Under the pieces are notes generated by a model. That model made no database searches and had not been told where the DNA came from. It saw only the letters and a program-made list of their open reading frames with translations. From Xanthobacteraceae bacterium (GTDB lineage: Bacteria; Pseudomonadota; Alphaproteobacteria; Rhizobiales; Xanthobacteraceae), in NCBI GenBank assembly GCA_019752575.1, contig JAIELW010000003.1, positions 54,944 to 118,943 on the forward strand: DNA of 64,000 nucleotides, read 5' to 3'. Below are positions 51,632 to 61,345 of the stretch, piece by piece. The first letter of the stretch is position 1, and each line of letters begins with the position of its first letter. The position numbers and the translations under genes are program-made.

Positions 51632-52030
51632 ATGACGCGATTCGAACGAGCGAAATACGCGGGACAGCTCGCCGCGACCAAATTTCCGGACCTCGCCGGC
51701 CGCTTCCAGTTCTGGTGCGGCGGCTCCGGCCGCCGCTACGCCACCAGCCGCTATCTGCCGGGGCAGACACCGGCTTATGACCTCGCGGTGTCGCTTTACG
51801 TGAAACAGACGCACGACGGCCCCAAGGTGATCGCTATTTCCGCGGGCCAGGCCAACGAAACGGCGCCGACCGGCGCAGACGAAGTACATGTGCATGTGGT
51901 CGAGCGGATCGAGGCGCTCGCTTTCGCGCACCGCGATCTTCGCGCACTGCTCGATGACGGCACCGGTAACGCGCCTTCCGGTGCGCCCGACGGAAACGTA
52001 TATCCGTTCAATCCGCGTCGCGCGGCGTAA
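51632..52030 (+). CDS. Hypothetical protein
   Basis: Unrecognised soluble protein of 132 aa. It starts MTRFERAKYAGQLAATKFPD at ATG 51632, contains FWCGGSGRRYATSRYLPG near residues 27-44, and a central strand-rich region (DEVHVHVVERIEALAF). No signal peptide or membrane segment is seen. The last 23 bases overlap the 3' end of the convergent ChaC-like gene. Codon use looks like the surrounding core genes, so I take it as real. Confidence 0.65.
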   Translation: MTRFERAKYAGQLAATKFPDLAGRFQFWCGGSGRRYATSRYLPGQTPAYDLAVSLYVKQTHDGPKVIAISAGQANETAPTGADEVHVHVVERIEALAFAHRDLRALLDDGTGNAPSGAPDGNVYPFNPRRAA

Positions 52031-52565
52031 ACGGCCGCTCGGACTTCAATCTTTCCGCGAGCCATTCGAGGCCGCGGTCGCGGATGCCGAGCGAGCGCAA
52101 GGCATCCACCGTCGCCAGCACATAGTCCGGATTGTTGCCGGACTTGCCATGACCGCGCTTCACGTAAGCAAGTTGTTCTTCGGGCGAGAGCGCGCCGGAA
52201 TATTGCGCGTGGCCGCGATCCACGAGATAGCAGATGGAGCTGACGCGTTCGCGGCCGCGGTCCAGTAAATCGACCAGCCGGTATTTTTCGAGATAGACGC
52301 TCGTCACCTGCTCGCGTTCGCGCAGATATTCGATCACCTGCTCGCGGTTTTTCCCGGCCACGCGAAAAGCGATGCCACGGCAACTGCCGCCCTGATCGAG
52401 GCCGAGCACGAGCCCGGGCTTTTCCGGCGAGCCGCGGTGAAAATGAGAGATCACGCATAAAGCCCGGTGAGCGCCGTTGAGCCGCGCGGGACGTTGTTCG
52501 AGAAACTCGAACCCCGGCCGCCACATCAGCGAACCGTAACCGAACACCCAGAGGTCTTCGCTCAT
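52008..52565 (-). CDS. ChaC-like gamma-glutamylcyclotransferase
   Basis: Enzyme of the ChaC branch, cleaving glutathione to 5-oxoproline and Cys-Gly. The 185-aa protein opens with the substrate-binding loop VFGYGSLMWRPGF (YGSL at residues ~10-13), has the catalytic glutamate in the YLREREQ region near 105 and the C-terminal YVLATVDALRSLGI motif. The start ATG 52565 gives MSEDLWVFGYGS; a TTG two codons upstream is less likely. Its 3' end overlaps the convergent hypothetical gene by 23 bp. Confidence 0.88.
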   Translation of the reverse strand: MSEDLWVFGYGSLMWRPGFEFLEQRPARLNGAHRALCVISHFHRGSPEKPGLVLGLDQGGSCRGIAFRVAGKNREQVIEYLREREQVTSVYLEKYRLVDLLDRGRERVSSICYLVDRGHAQYSGALSPEEQLAYVKRGHGKSGNNPDYVLATVDALRSLGIRDRGLEWLAERLKSERPFTPRDAD

Positions 52566-52576
52566 TTCCAAAAAGA

Positions 52577-53527
52577 TCAGTCGTCGCCGTAGGGGCGGAC
52601 GATCGGAAACGCGTCTTCGCGCTCGCGCTTTTGCGCGGTCACCGAGATGTGCTCCTTCTCGATCACCTTGCGGCGCGTGAGGCGGCTCTTGGAAAGCGCG
52701 TCCACGAGCTTGTCGCCATTGCCTTCTTCGATCGCCTTCGCAAGATCGGAAAGATCGGCATTGAACTGCTTGAGTACGCCGAGCACAGCTTCCTTATTGT
52801 TGAGGAAGATATCGCGCCACATGGTCGGGTTCGACGACGCGATGCGCGTGAAATCGCGAAAGCCGCCCGCCGAATATTTCATCACTTCCGAGTTCGACGC
52901 TTCCTCGTGCTTCAAGCCGGTGTGAAAGATCGCAAACGCGATCAAATGCGGCAGATGGCTCGTGATCGCGAGCGTCTCGTCGTGATGCGAAACCGGCATC
53001 ACCTCGACTTCCGAACCCATCGCCTTCCAGAACTTCGTGACGGTCGAAACCGCGCCTGTATACGCATTTTCGAGCGGTGTCACGATGCACCAACGGTTTT
53101 CGAACAGATCGGCGAGGCCCGATTCCGGACCCGAATGCTCGGTACCTGCAAGCGGATGCGCGGGCACCAGATGCACGCCTTTCGGCAGATGCGGGAGCAT
53201 GTCGCGCACGACGGCACCCTTTACCGAGCCGACATCGGAAAGGATCGCGCCGGCTTTCAGATGCGGTCCGATTTCCTTCGCGAGCGCGCCGTATTGCCCG
53301 ACCGGAACGCAGGCGACCACGAGATCGGCGTTGCGCACGGCCTCGGCGCTCGTCTCGACCACTTTCGCAATTCCGAGGCCGAGCTCGGCGACGGTTTTGC
53401 GCACTTTTGCCGAGTTATCGGTGACGGCGAGCTCGCGCGCGATCTTGTTCGCGCTTACCGCGCGCGTGATCGACGAGCCGATCAGGCCCTGACCGATGAT
53501 CGCAAGGCGATTTACGACCGGTGCCAT
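52577..53527 (-). CDS. Prephenate/arogenate dehydrogenase
   Basis: NAD(P)-dependent oxidative decarboxylase of tyrosine biosynthesis, 316 aa. The dinucleotide motif is IIGQGLIGSSITRAV at residues ~9-23; the catalytic histidine segment LVPAHPLAGTEHSGPESG lies near 123-140, with GGFRDFTRIASSNPTMWRD near 225. The tail (KEHISVTAQKREREDAF) has no ACT domain, so tyrosine feedback is not obvious. It follows hisC by 13 bp on the same strand. Preference for prephenate or arogenate cannot be read from sequence. Confidence 0.92.
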   Translation of the reverse strand: MAPVVNRLAIIGQGLIGSSITRAVSANKIARELAVTDNSAKVRKTVAELGLGIAKVVETSAEAVRNADLVVACVPVGQYGALAKEIGPHLKAGAILSDVGSVKGAVVRDMLPHLPKGVHLVPAHPLAGTEHSGPESGLADLFENRWCIVTPLENAYTGAVSTVTKFWKAMGSEVEVMPVSHHDETLAITSHLPHLIAFAIFHTGLKHEEASNSEVMKYSAGGFRDFTRIASSNPTMWRDIFLNNKEAVLGVLKQFNADLSDLAKAIEEGNGDKLVDALSKSRLTRRKVIEKEHISVTAQKREREDAFPIVRPYGDD

Positions 53528-53540
53528 GAGATGAACGCCG

Positions 53541-54647
53541 TCACTTCAGAAACTCGGCGAGTGCCGCGACTACGGCTTTGTTCTGTTCCTCGGTGCCAAT
53601 GGTCATGCGCAGCGCATTCGGCAGCTTGTAGGCCACCATCTGCCGCAGCACGATGCCGCGCGAGACGAGGAACGCGTCCGCTTCCTTCGCGCCTTTGCCC
53701 GGCTTCGACGAAAAGTGAATGAGCACGAAGTTTCCGACGCTCGGCGTCACGTCGAGACCGAGCTTCTTCAACTCATCCGTCACCCACGGCAGCCACTTCG
53801 CGTTGTGCTCGATGGCCTTTTCCATGTGCGAGAGATCGGCGAGCGCGGCGGTGCCCGCCGCGATCGACGGCGAGCCGAGATTGAATGGCCCGCGCGTGCG
53901 GTTCACGGCATCGACGATGGCCGCAGGCCCGTACATCCAGCCGATGCGGAGCGCGGCGAGCCCGTGGATCTTCGAGAACGTCCGCGTCATCACGACATTC
54001 TCGCTCGATCCCGCAAGCTCGATACCCGCTTCGTAATCGTTCTTGCGAACGTATTCGGCGTAAGCCGCATCGATCAGCAAAATGACGTTGCCAGGAAGCG
54101 CCGCGTGCAGGCGGCGCACTTCCGTGATCGGCGTGTAAGTCCCGGTCGGGTTGTTCGGGTTCGCGAGAAACACCATGCGCGTCTTCTTCGTCACACAGGC
54201 GAGAATCGCATCGACATCCGCCGTGTAATTCTTCTCCGGTGCGATCACGGGCGTGGCGCCTGCCGACAGCGTCACGTTCCGGTACATCAGGAAGCCGTGC
54301 GTCGTGTAGATCGCCTCGTCGCCGTCCTTCAGATAAGCGCGCGCAAGCACCGCCAAGAGCTCGTCCGAGCCCGCGCCGCAGACGATGCGGTTCGGATCGA
54401 GACCATAAGTCCTGCCGATGGCTTCGCGTAAGTCCGTCGCGCCGCCGTCCGGATAGAGCTCGAGCGTCTCCGCGCTCTTCTTGTACGCCTCGACCGCCTT
54501 CGGGCTCGGCCCGAGCGGCGTCTCGTTCGAGGAGAGCTTGATCACCTTCGCGACACCCGGCGCATGGCTGCGGCCGGGGATGTAGGCGTCGATCTCCATG
54601 ACGCCGGCGCGCGGCTGCGGACGAAGGGACTGGCTGGAAGCGCTCAT
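53541..54647 (-). CDS. hisC: Histidinol-phosphate/aromatic aminotransferase
   Basis: PLP aminotransferase of 368 aa of the HisC branch. Features: [12 protein letters not shown] near residue 37, [16 protein letters not shown] near 95, [13 protein letters not shown] near 163, and the PLP lysine in [17 protein letters not shown] near 230. In alphaproteobacteria this enzyme often serves both histidine and aromatic amino acid synthesis, which fits its place between chorismate mutase and prephenate dehydrogenase genes. It starts 22 bases after the chorismate mutase stop, so the three form one operon. Confidence 0.92.
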   Translation of the reverse strand: MSASSQSLRPQPRAGVMEIDAYIPGRSHAPGVAKVIKLSSNETPLGPSPKAVEAYKKSAETLELYPDGGATDLREAIGRTYGLDPNRIVCGAGSDELLAVLARAYLKDGDEAIYTTHGFLMYRNVTLSAGATPVIAPEKNYTADVDAILACVTKKTRMVFLANPNNPTGTYTPITEVRRLHAALPGNVILLIDAAYAEYVRKNDYEAGIELAGSSENVVMTRTFSKIHGLAALRIGWMYGPAAIVDAVNRTRGPFNLGSPSIAAGTAALADLSHMEKAIEHNAKWLPWVTDELKKLGLDVTPSVGNFVLIHFSSKPGKGAKEADAFLVSRGIVLRQMVAYKLPNALRMTIGTEEQNKAVVAALAEFLK

Positions 54648-54669
54648 TCTACTGACCTTGGAAACGAAA

Positions 54670-55536
54670 TTAGGCTTTGGGCGGGACGGTATAGCGGGTC
54701 GCGTGGCCGCCGACGAGAGCCGACGAACGCACCGAAGCGCCCGCGTCTTTGAGCGAAGCGAGCACCTGCTCGACCTTCCGGCTCTGCGGCACGGAGATCA
54801 GCAAGGCCGCGCTATCGAAGCCGCTGTCCGGCTGCGCGATCACTTCCGCGAGCGGTGCCAGCGCACGCGCGACCGACGTATTCCAGCCCGCGACATGCAC
54901 GCTCCACACCTCGACTTCGTTGACCGCCGCGTCCGCGGGCAGCGGCTTCGAGACGACGAACAGCGGCAGCGCGGCGGGATGATCGCCGCGCTCGACGAAC
55001 GGAAGCCGCGCGATGATCTTCGGCTTGCCTTCGCCCTCCAGCGTTTTCCACCATGCTTTGCCGCCGGCAACCGCCTCCGCGCGCACAAGACCGAGATCGC
55101 CGCGCGAATTCGCGACCGCATCGACGACGGCGCTCGCGCCGACATGCTGCACCACCGGCACCGTGTAGCCGAAGTGGAAGCGCACGGAGTCGCGCACCAG
55201 CGCGTCGCCCGAGGAAAGGTCTACATGCACGGAGTAATTCTGCTGCACGTAAGTGAAGGTCGCGATGATGACGCGCCAGATGCTCTCCACCGTATCGAGC
55301 GGCAGAATGCCGTGATGGCGCTCGACGAGCGCGCGCATCATCGAAGCCTCGCGCGCAGGCCGGAACGCGGAGCCGGTCTCGTTTGATTTCTTGACCTTGA
55401 TCAGCGTGTCGATAATGCCCGAGCGCTCGATCAATAGCTCATGCATCGCCCGGTCGATCCGGTCGATCTCGTTACGCAGGTCCGCAAGCGTGGGCGCTTG
55501 CCCCTGCGCGGGCTTCGAATTCGGCGTGTTAACCAT
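54670..55536 (-). CDS. Chorismate mutase (AroQ-type, with C-terminal extension)
   Basis: Converts chorismate to prephenate. The N-terminal ~95 residues are an AroQ domain: [19 protein letters not shown] at residues ~17-35 and [13 protein letters not shown] near 63. The remaining ~190 residues are not prephenate dehydratase-like in motif (no TRF) but form an alpha/beta region of the type found in long rhizobial chorismate mutases. The start ATG 55536 gives [12 protein letters not shown]; a longer frame to 55590 is not needed. It heads the chorismate mutase-hisC-tyrA operon, divergent from metX. Confidence 0.88.
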   Translation of the reverse strand: MVNTPNSKPAQGQAPTLADLRNEIDRIDRAMHELLIERSGIIDTLIKVKKSNETGSAFRPAREASMMRALVERHHGILPLDTVESIWRVIIATFTYVQQNYSVHVDLSSGDALVRDSVRFHFGYTVPVVQHVGASAVVDAVANSRGDLGLVRAEAVAGGKAWWKTLEGEGKPKIIARLPFVERGDHPAALPLFVVSKPLPADAAVNEVEVWSVHVAGWNTSVARALAPLAEVIAQPDSGFDSAALLISVPQSRKVEQVLASLKDAGASVRSSALVGGHATRYTVPPKA

Positions 55537-55674
55537 GGCCGGGACGGGCTCTGTTAGGATGAACCCGTGATAGCGCGGGCGAGGCCCCAAGCAAAGAATT
55601 CATTGCCTGTTCAGGCGCCGCTCCCTACCTCGGTTTGGCCCTGATATGCTGGTAAGCCTAGAGCCAAGGACATC

Positions 55675-56877
55675 ATGAGTATCGTTCGTATCGAACGCGA
55701 TCAGAAGCACAGCCGGGCGGAAATCATCCGCCGCGAGGCTGATGAGCCGCGTTCGAAGCTCGTCCGCTTCGGCAAGGACAAGCCTTTGAAGCTCGATGCC
55801 GGCGTCGAGCTCGCGCCCTATCAGATCGCATACCAGACCTATGGCGAACTCAACGCCGACCGCTCCAACGCAATCCTGATCTGCCACGCGCTCACCGGCG
55901 ACCAGCACGTGCACAACGTACATCCGGTTACCGGCAAGGACGGCTGGTGGGATTCGATCGTCGGCCCGGGCCTGCCGATCGACACCGACCGCTTCTTCAT
56001 CATCTGCTCGAATGTGCTCGGCGGCTGCATGGGCACCACCGGCCCCGCTTCCAAGAATGAAGCGACCGGCGAACCCTATGGCCTGTCGTTCCCGGTCGTC
56101 ACGATCCGCGACATGGTGCGCGCGCAGGCGGCCCTCCTCGATCATCTCGGTATCGATCAGTTGCTTTGCGTCACCGGCGGCTCGATGGGCGGCATGCAGG
56201 TGCTGCAATGGGCCGTCACGTATCCCGAGCGGATTTTCTCGGCGCTGCCGATCGCGAGCGCTGCGCGTCACAGCGCACAGAACATCGCTTTCCACGAAGT
56301 CGGACGTCAGGCAGTGATGGCCGATCCCGACTGGCGCAACGGCAAATATCTGACCGAAGGCACGAGCCCGCATCGTGGTTTGGCCGTCGCGCGCATGGCC
56401 GCGCATATCACTTATCTTTCGGACGCGGCGCTGCACCGGAAATTCGGTCGCCGCCTGCAGGATCGCGAACTGCCGACCTTCGGCTTCGATGCCGATTTCC
56501 AGGTCGAGAATTATCTGCGCTATCAGGGATCGAGCTTCGTCGAGCGTTTCGACGCGAACAGCTATCTCTATATCACCCGCGCGATGGATTATTTCGATCT
56601 CGCCGGCGAGCACGGCGACGTGCTCGCGAACGCGTTCCGCAAGCTCAAGTCGCGCGTTTGCATGGTCTCGTTCACCTCGGACTGGCTGTTTCCGACCGAG
56701 GAAGCGCGGCAGATCGTGCATGCGCTGAATGCCGCCGGTGCGCCGGTTTCGTTCGCGGAAATCGAAACCGACAAGGGTCACGACGCCTTCCTGCTCGACG
56801 AGCCGGAGTTGTTCGCGATCGTGCGCGGTTTCCTCGATGCAGCGGCGAAGAAGCGCGGCGTGAAAGCGCCGAAGTAA
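55675..56877 (+). CDS. metX: Homoserine O-acetyltransferase
   Basis: Acetylates L-homoserine in methionine biosynthesis (alpha/beta hydrolase-fold MetX, 400 aa). The nucleophile elbow is [12 protein letters not shown] near residues 165-176, preceded by [12 protein letters not shown] near 114; the acid and base fall in the SDWLFPTEE (~337) and DKGHDAFLL (~367) segments. It precedes metW by four bases, the usual metX-metW pair. I looked for a SAM-II riboswitch in the 138-bp leader and did not find its consensus. Acetyl versus succinyl preference cannot be told from sequence alone. Confidence 0.93.
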   Translation: MSIVRIERDQKHSRAEIIRREADEPRSKLVRFGKDKPLKLDAGVELAPYQIAYQTYGELNADRSNAILICHALTGDQHVHNVHPVTGKDGWWDSIVGPGLPIDTDRFFIICSNVLGGCMGTTGPASKNEATGEPYGLSFPVVTIRDMVRAQAALLDHLGIDQLLCVTGGSMGGMQVLQWAVTYPERIFSALPIASAARHSAQNIAFHEVGRQAVMADPDWRNGKYLTEGTSPHRGLAVARMAAHITYLSDAALHRKFGRRLQDRELPTFGFDADFQVENYLRYQGSSFVERFDANSYLYITRAMDYFDLAGEHGDVLANAFRKLKSRVCMVSFTSDWLFPTEEARQIVHALNAAGAPVSFAEIETDKGHDAFLLDEPELFAIVRGFLDAAAKKRGVKAPK

Positions 56878-56881
56878 AGCA

Positions 56882-57538
56882 ATGCTCACCAGCACTAATC
56901 CAGGCGCGTTCACCGCGCAGTCCATTCCGAAATCGCCGCGTCTCGACCTGGTCGTGGTCGCAAACATGGTCGAGCCCGGCTCGCGCGTGCTCGACGTCGG
57001 TTGCGGCGATGGCGAACTCTTGCAACTTCTTTCGGAAACGCGCGATGTGGACGCACGCGGCATCGAAATCTCGCGCGACGGCGTGAACGAATGCGTGGCC
57101 AAGGGCCTCGCGGTGATCCAGGGCGACGCCGACACCGACCTGGCGGATTACCCCGACAACACCTTCGACTATGTGATCCTGTCGCAGACGCTGCAGGCGA
57201 CCCGCAAGCCGCGCTGGGTCATGGAGCAGATGCTCCGCATCGGAAAGCGCGTGATCGTATCGTTCCCGAACTTCGGCCACTGGCGCATTCGCGGACAATT
57301 GCTCTGGTACGGCCGCATGCCGATCACAAAGAACTTGCCGGTGAGCTGGTACGACACGCCGAACATCCACTTCTGCACCATCCGCGATTTCGTCGATCTC
57401 GCGCGCGAACTCGATGTGAAGATCGAGCGCGCGGTCGCCTTCGGCCCGAGTGGCGGACGCGTGCGCTTCGATGCGCCGTGGTGGTTCTGGAATCTGTTCG
57501 GCGAGCAGGCCGTGTTCCTGCTCTCGCGCAAGCACTAG
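56882..57538 (+). CDS. metW: Methionine biosynthesis protein MetW
   Basis: MetW is a methyltransferase-fold protein of 218 aa required with MetX for homoserine acetylation in many proteobacteria. The SAM-like loop VLDVGCGDGELLQLL is at residues ~40-54, followed by VIQGDADTDLADYPDNTFD and VILSQTLQATRKP. The family tail FPNFGHWRIRGQLLWYGRMP and WYDTPNIHFC near 160 confirm MetW over other methyltransferases. It starts four bases after metX. Confidence 0.95.
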   Translation: MLTSTNPGAFTAQSIPKSPRLDLVVVANMVEPGSRVLDVGCGDGELLQLLSETRDVDARGIEISRDGVNECVAKGLAVIQGDADTDLADYPDNTFDYVILSQTLQATRKPRWVMEQMLRIGKRVIVSFPNFGHWRIRGQLLWYGRMPITKNLPVSWYDTPNIHFCTIRDFVDLARELDVKIERAVAFGPSGGRVRFDAPWWFWNLFGEQAVFLLSRKH

Positions 57539-57542
57539 TTCT

Positions 57543-58259
57543 TCAAGCGGGCGCGGTCCCCGGCGCGAATACCGGCACTTCGCGCGTTTTCTTGATCGGC
57601 ACCGGGCGCCACACCTGCTTCGTCGCTTCCACGATATGCACGCCATAAAACGGCAGCGATAAAGTCTTGCCAACGCGCTCCCACGCCGGTGCCGCGCGCA
57701 AGAGCCACTTACGCTGGAACGGCGGCATCCATAGCGCCTCGTGCCAACCCACCGGCGTGAACAGCGCTTCGCGAAGCAGCGAGACGAGTTGCGTGCGCGA
57801 AAAAGGCTGGCCCTGCCCGAACGGCGTGGAATCCATACGTGCCCATGGCCCGGCGCGGTTCGGCACTACCAGCAATAACTTTCCGCCCGGCGAAAGCACA
57901 CGCCAGACTTCACGCAGCATGTCGGCGGCATGCGGCGTCATTTCGAGTGCATGCACCGCGAGTACGCGGTCGATCGTCGCGTCACGCAAAGGTAGCGCAG
58001 TTTCGGAAACGAGCGAGGAAAGCGTCGGCGACGCGCTCGGCCATTTCACCACGCCCTGCGCACCCGGCATGAAAGCAAAAGTCCGCTCGCCCTCGTCGCG
58101 GAAAATTCCAAGATAAGGTGTCGCAAAACCGAGACCGAGTATGTATTCGCCCTTCGCATCCCGCCAATGCGCGCGGATCGCGCGGCCAAGCAACCTGCGC
58201 GTCATCGTGCCGAGCGGCTGTGCGTAGAAGGAACGAAGATCGACGACGTCGAGGAACAT
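57543..58259 (-). CDS. Class I SAM-dependent methyltransferase
   Basis: Methyltransferase (type 11) of 238 aa. The start is the ATG at 58259 (MFLDVVDLRSFYAQPLG); the frame runs open far upstream only as a shadow of gloB. The SAM region is degenerate, with ILGLGFATPYLG near residue 40 replacing the usual DxGxGxG, while the ALPLRDATIDRVLAVHALEM (~92-111) and VLSPGGKLLLVVPNR (~122) segments are typical. It is convergent with metW and divergent from gloB. The substrate is unknown. Confidence 0.85.
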   Translation of the reverse strand: MFLDVVDLRSFYAQPLGTMTRRLLGRAIRAHWRDAKGEYILGLGFATPYLGIFRDEGERTFAFMPGAQGVVKWPSASPTLSSLVSETALPLRDATIDRVLAVHALEMTPHAADMLREVWRVLSPGGKLLLVVPNRAGPWARMDSTPFGQGQPFSRTQLVSLLREALFTPVGWHEALWMPPFQRKWLLRAAPAWERVGKTLSLPFYGVHIVEATKQVWRPVPIKKTREVPVFAPGTAPA

Positions 58260-58376
58260 GCTTGCTTTCGTTGCGTTGCTCGATAGTAGCCTTGCACGGC
58301 TGCCGCGGAAAGCCGCGTCTTGCGGCGGACATACCGGACGACTACTTTCCTTCAAATCGAAGAAGCGGAGTAAGGT

Positions 58377-59150
58377 ATGGCAGTCGAAGTCCGGCTCATC
58401 CCGTGTTTGAGCGACAATTATGCGGTGCTCGTGCATGAGCCCGAGAGCAAGACCACGGCACTCGTCGATGCGCCGGAAGCAGGGCCAATTCTCTCTATGC
58501 TCGACAAGGAAGGCTGGAAGCTCACGCACATCCTGATCACGCATCATCATCCCGATCACGTGCAAGGCATCAAGGAAATCCGCGCAAAATATCCGGTACC
58601 GGTTTATGGCCCGCGCGCTGAAGCGGACAAAATTCCCGACATCTCCATCAAGCTCGGTCATCTCGACGTCGCCGAAGTCGGCCCGCTCCGGGCCGAGATT
58701 ATCGACACGCCGGGCCACACTGCCGGGCACATTGTCTACCATTTCCGCAGGGAACAGCTTCTTTTTGCCGGCGATACGCTGTTCGCGCTCGGTTGCGGGC
58801 GTCCGTTCGAGCGCCCTGCAGAAGTCCTGTGGCAATCGCTGCTGAAACTTCGCGAACTGCCGCCGGAAACGAAAATCTATTGCGGGCACGAATATACGCT
58901 CTCGAACGCGAAGTTCTCGGTCACCGTCGATCCGGACAACACCCAGTTGAAGGCGCGCCTGAAGCAGATTGAAGGAATGCGTGCGAAGAATGAGCCGACC
59001 GTGCCTTCGACGATGGAAGAGGAAATTTACACCAATCCCTTCATGCGCGCTGACGTGCCTGCCGTGCAGAAAGCCATCGGCATGAAAGACGGCGATCCCG
59101 GAGCGGTGTTCACGAAGCTCCGCGAACTGAAAAACACATTTAAGGGATGA
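58377..59150 (+). CDS. gloB: Hydroxyacylglutathione hydrolase (glyoxalase II)
   Basis: Metallo-beta-lactamase-fold thioesterase of 257 aa that hydrolyses S-lactoylglutathione to lactate and glutathione. The binuclear metal motif THHHPDHVQG is at residues ~56-65, with later ligands in DTPGHTAGH (~112), GDTLFALGCGRPFE (~133) and CGHEYTLSN (~172); the C-terminal HAGH domain follows. The 4-bp ATGA overlap with the next gene indicates co-translation with the cupin. Confidence 0.95.
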   Translation: MAVEVRLIPCLSDNYAVLVHEPESKTTALVDAPEAGPILSMLDKEGWKLTHILITHHHPDHVQGIKEIRAKYPVPVYGPRAEADKIPDISIKLGHLDVAEVGPLRAEIIDTPGHTAGHIVYHFRREQLLFAGDTLFALGCGRPFERPAEVLWQSLLKLRELPPETKIYCGHEYTLSNAKFSVTVDPDNTQLKARLKQIEGMRAKNEPTVPSTMEEEIYTNPFMRADVPAVQKAIGMKDGDPGAVFTKLRELKNTFKG

Positions 59151-59596
59151 GCATCGAACAACGCACGGCCGCCGAGATCGTCGCGCTGCTTGGCCTGCAG
59201 CCGCATCCCGAGGGCGGGCATTTCCGCGAAACCTTCCGCGACATGCGTATGATCGATGGCCGCTCGGCTTCGACCCTGATCTATTTTCTGCTTGCCAAAG
59301 GCGAACGCTCGCACTGGCATCGCATCGACGCCGCAGAAGTCTGGCACTTCTATGCAGGCAGTCCGCTCGCACTGCACTACGCTGCGAACGACAAGGCACC
59401 GCCCTCCTCCATCACGCTCGGCAGCGACATTGCGAACGGCCAGCAGCCGCAGTTCGTGATTCCGCAAGGCAACTGGCAGGCGGCGGAAACGCTCGGCGGA
59501 TGGACTCTCGTCGGCTGCACCGTGGCACCCGGCTTCGAGTTTTCCGGCTTCGAACTCGCTAGGAAAGATTGGTCTCCCGGGCCCTTCTCCGGGTGA
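59147..59596 (+). CDS. Cupin family protein (DUF985)
   Basis: Single-domain cupin of 149 aa. DUF985 features: LQPHPEGGHFRETFRD at residues ~17-32, STLIYFLLAKGERSHWHRID near 44-63 (metal-binding histidines), AEVWHFYAGSPL near 65, and GCTVAPGFEFSGFELA at the C-terminus. The family is abundant, but its catalytic activity is not established. It overlaps gloB by 4 bp at its start, and its 3' end overlaps the convergent EamA gene by 38 bp. Confidence 0.88.
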   Translation: MSIEQRTAAEIVALLGLQPHPEGGHFRETFRDMRMIDGRSASTLIYFLLAKGERSHWHRIDAAEVWHFYAGSPLALHYAANDKAPPSSITLGSDIANGQQPQFVIPQGNWQAAETLGGWTLVGCTVAPGFEFSGFELARKDWSPGPFSG

Positions 59597-60464
59597 ACAT
59601 GTCCTTTGCCGCGACAATTCCGCCGAGCGAAATCAGCACAGTCGCAAGCGCGAGCGGCCCACGCGGCTCTGCGTAGCCGAAAACGACAAGCAGGATCGTG
59701 GAAATAAGCGGGGCTGCATAAGACGCAGCTCCCAGCGCGCGAATGTCGCCGCGCTTCACGCCGCGGTCCCAGGCGTAGAACGCAAGCCCGACCGGGAAGA
59801 TTCCGAGCGCGACAACGCTCAGCCATTGCAGGACGGTCGAAGGCCAAACGGTTTGCTCGAACAGCAAGTGACAGATCAGCGAGAGCACAGCCGTCACAAG
59901 ACAAAATCCCGCGACGGCATCCGTCGGCACTTCCTTGAAGGGCCGCGACAATACCGAGTAGGTCGACCAGGCCAGTGCCGCACCGAGCGCACAGAGATAG
60001 CCGGTAATGTATTCGGGCCTGATCTCGACGCCGCGCATGCCTGCAATCAGTACCAGCGTCCCGGCGAGCCCGAGCAGCACGCCGATAATGTGATGCGATT
60101 TCAGTTTCTCGTTCGGCAGAAAGGCCGAGAACAGCACAATCAAAAGCGGCCAGAGATAATTGAAAAGCTGCGCTTCCGCGGGCGGTGCGAGGCGTAGCGC
60201 GATGAAGTAAAGCGCGTGATAGCCGAATAGTCCGCCGACGCCGAGCGCCCACACTACGAGCGGCTGCTTCAACGAACGCGCCGCCTGCGGACGAAAACTC
60301 CAGCTTGCAATCCCAATCAAGCCGCCGATGGCAAAGGTAATCGCCGCCAATTGAAACGGCGGCATGGTGCCGCTCGCGACCGTGAGCAGCGAAAGAAACG
60401 ACCACATGAAAACGGCGGCGAGGCCGGTGAGCGTCGCCGCCGTTTGTGAAGTTGAAGAATTCAT
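59559..60464 (-). CDS. DMT superfamily (EamA) transporter
   Basis: Ten-helix drug/metabolite exporter of 301 aa with two EamA repeats. Visible features are FMWSFLSLLTVASGTMPPFQ at the N-terminus, GYHALYFIALRLAPPAEA near residue 79, GLAGTLVLIAGMRGVEIRP near 124 and PLISTILLVVFGYAEPRG near 260. The start is ATG 60464; the frame continues upstream through a REP-like repeat only by chance. Such proteins export amino acids or metabolites; the substrate is unknown. The 3' overlap with the cupin gene is 38 bp. Confidence 0.87.
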   Translation of the reverse strand: MNSSTSQTAATLTGLAAVFMWSFLSLLTVASGTMPPFQLAAITFAIGGLIGIASWSFRPQAARSLKQPLVVWALGVGGLFGYHALYFIALRLAPPAEAQLFNYLWPLLIVLFSAFLPNEKLKSHHIIGVLLGLAGTLVLIAGMRGVEIRPEYITGYLCALGAALAWSTYSVLSRPFKEVPTDAVAGFCLVTAVLSLICHLLFEQTVWPSTVLQWLSVVALGIFPVGLAFYAWDRGVKRGDIRALGAASYAAPLISTILLVVFGYAEPRGPLALATVLISLGGIVAAKDMFTRRRARETNLS

Positions 60465-60478
60465 TCGAAACCTTACTT

Positions 60479-60570
60479 CGTCATGGCCGGGCTTGTCCCG
60501 GCCATCCACGCCTTAACAACCGTTCAGCGCCGTAAAGACGTGGATGCCCGGCACAAGGCCGGGCATGACG
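60479..60570. repeat. REP-like palindromic repeat, copy 4
   Basis: The left arm begins CGTCATGGCCGGGCTTGTCC and the right arm ends CACAAGGCCGGGCATGACG, with ATCCACGCCTTA and TAAAGACGTGGAT as inner arms. It lies between the EamA start and the phaB stop. Confidence 0.88.
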
Positions 60571-60598
60571 AGTTTATTCACTTAATTTTTCTTGTGCG

Positions 60599-61324
60599 TC
60601 AGGTGATATACTGCGCGCCGTTCACGGTCATGGTCGAGCCGGTAATGAAGCCCGCGTCGTTACCTGCGAGAAACACGACGCAGCGCGCGATTTCCTCGGG
60701 CTCCCCGAGACGCCCGACCGGAATCGTCGGGATGATGTTCTTCTCGAGCACATCCTTCGGCACCGCCTGCACCATTTCGGTGTTGATGTAGCCGGGGCAG
60801 ATCGCGTTGACAGTAATACCGGCCTTGGCCGATTCCTGCGCGAGCGCCTTCGTGAAACCGATATCGCCCGCCTTCGCCGCCGAGTAATTGGTCTGACCCA
60901 TCTGGCCCTTCTGGCCGTTGATCGACGAGATATTGATAATGCGGCCGAACTTGCGCGCGCGCATGCCCTCGATCACCGGGCGGCACATATTGAAGAGCGA
61001 GTTCAGGTTCGTCGTGATGACCGCATTCCACTGGTCGGCGGTCATCCGGTGCAGCATGGCGTCGCGCGTGATGCCCGCGTTGTTCACGAGCACTTCCACC
61101 GGACCGAGATCGGCTTCCACTTTCTTGATGCCTTCCGCGCAGGCTTCGAAAGAGCTCACATCCCACTTGTAGACGCTGATGCCCGTCTCGCCTTTGAACT
61201 TCGCGGCCGCCTCGTCGTTGCCGGCATAATTCGCCGCAACCTTGTAGCCCGCCGCCTTCAAGCCTTTTGAAATTGCAGCCCCGATTCCGCGGGTGCCGCC
61301 GGAAACCAACGCAACGCGTGACAT
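60599..61324 (-). CDS. phaB: Acetoacetyl-CoA reductase
   Basis: NADPH-dependent short-chain dehydrogenase that makes (R)-3-hydroxybutyryl-CoA for PHB synthesis and the ethylmalonyl-CoA pathway. The 241-aa protein has the cofactor motif GGTRGIGAAI at residues ~8-17, NNAGITRDAMLHRM near 85, and the catalytic Ser-Tyr-Lys in NISSINGQKGQMGQ...YSAAK (~133-155). The start ATG 61324 excludes an upstream extension through a repeat. It is downstream of phaA on the same strand, with a 158-bp composite REP between them. Confidence 0.94.
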   Translation of the reverse strand: MSRVALVSGGTRGIGAAISKGLKAAGYKVAANYAGNDEAAAKFKGETGISVYKWDVSSFEACAEGIKKVEADLGPVEVLVNNAGITRDAMLHRMTADQWNAVITTNLNSLFNMCRPVIEGMRARKFGRIINISSINGQKGQMGQTNYSAAKAGDIGFTKALAQESAKAGITVNAICPGYINTEMVQAVPKDVLEKNIIPTIPVGRLGEPEEIARCVVFLAGNDAGFITGSTMTVNGAQYIT

Positions 61325-61345
61325 GTTTCTTCCCTTCCCTGACTT

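Noticed and set aside
55537..55674. SAM-II riboswitch upstream of metX
   Set aside because: SAM-II elements are frequent before metA/metX in this class, but I found neither its conserved core nor a matching pseudoknot in this leader.
58260..59399. 380-codon N-terminal extension of the methyltransferase at 57543
   Set aside because: It is an antisense shadow of gloB and the cupin gene; the methyltransferase begins at ATG 58259.
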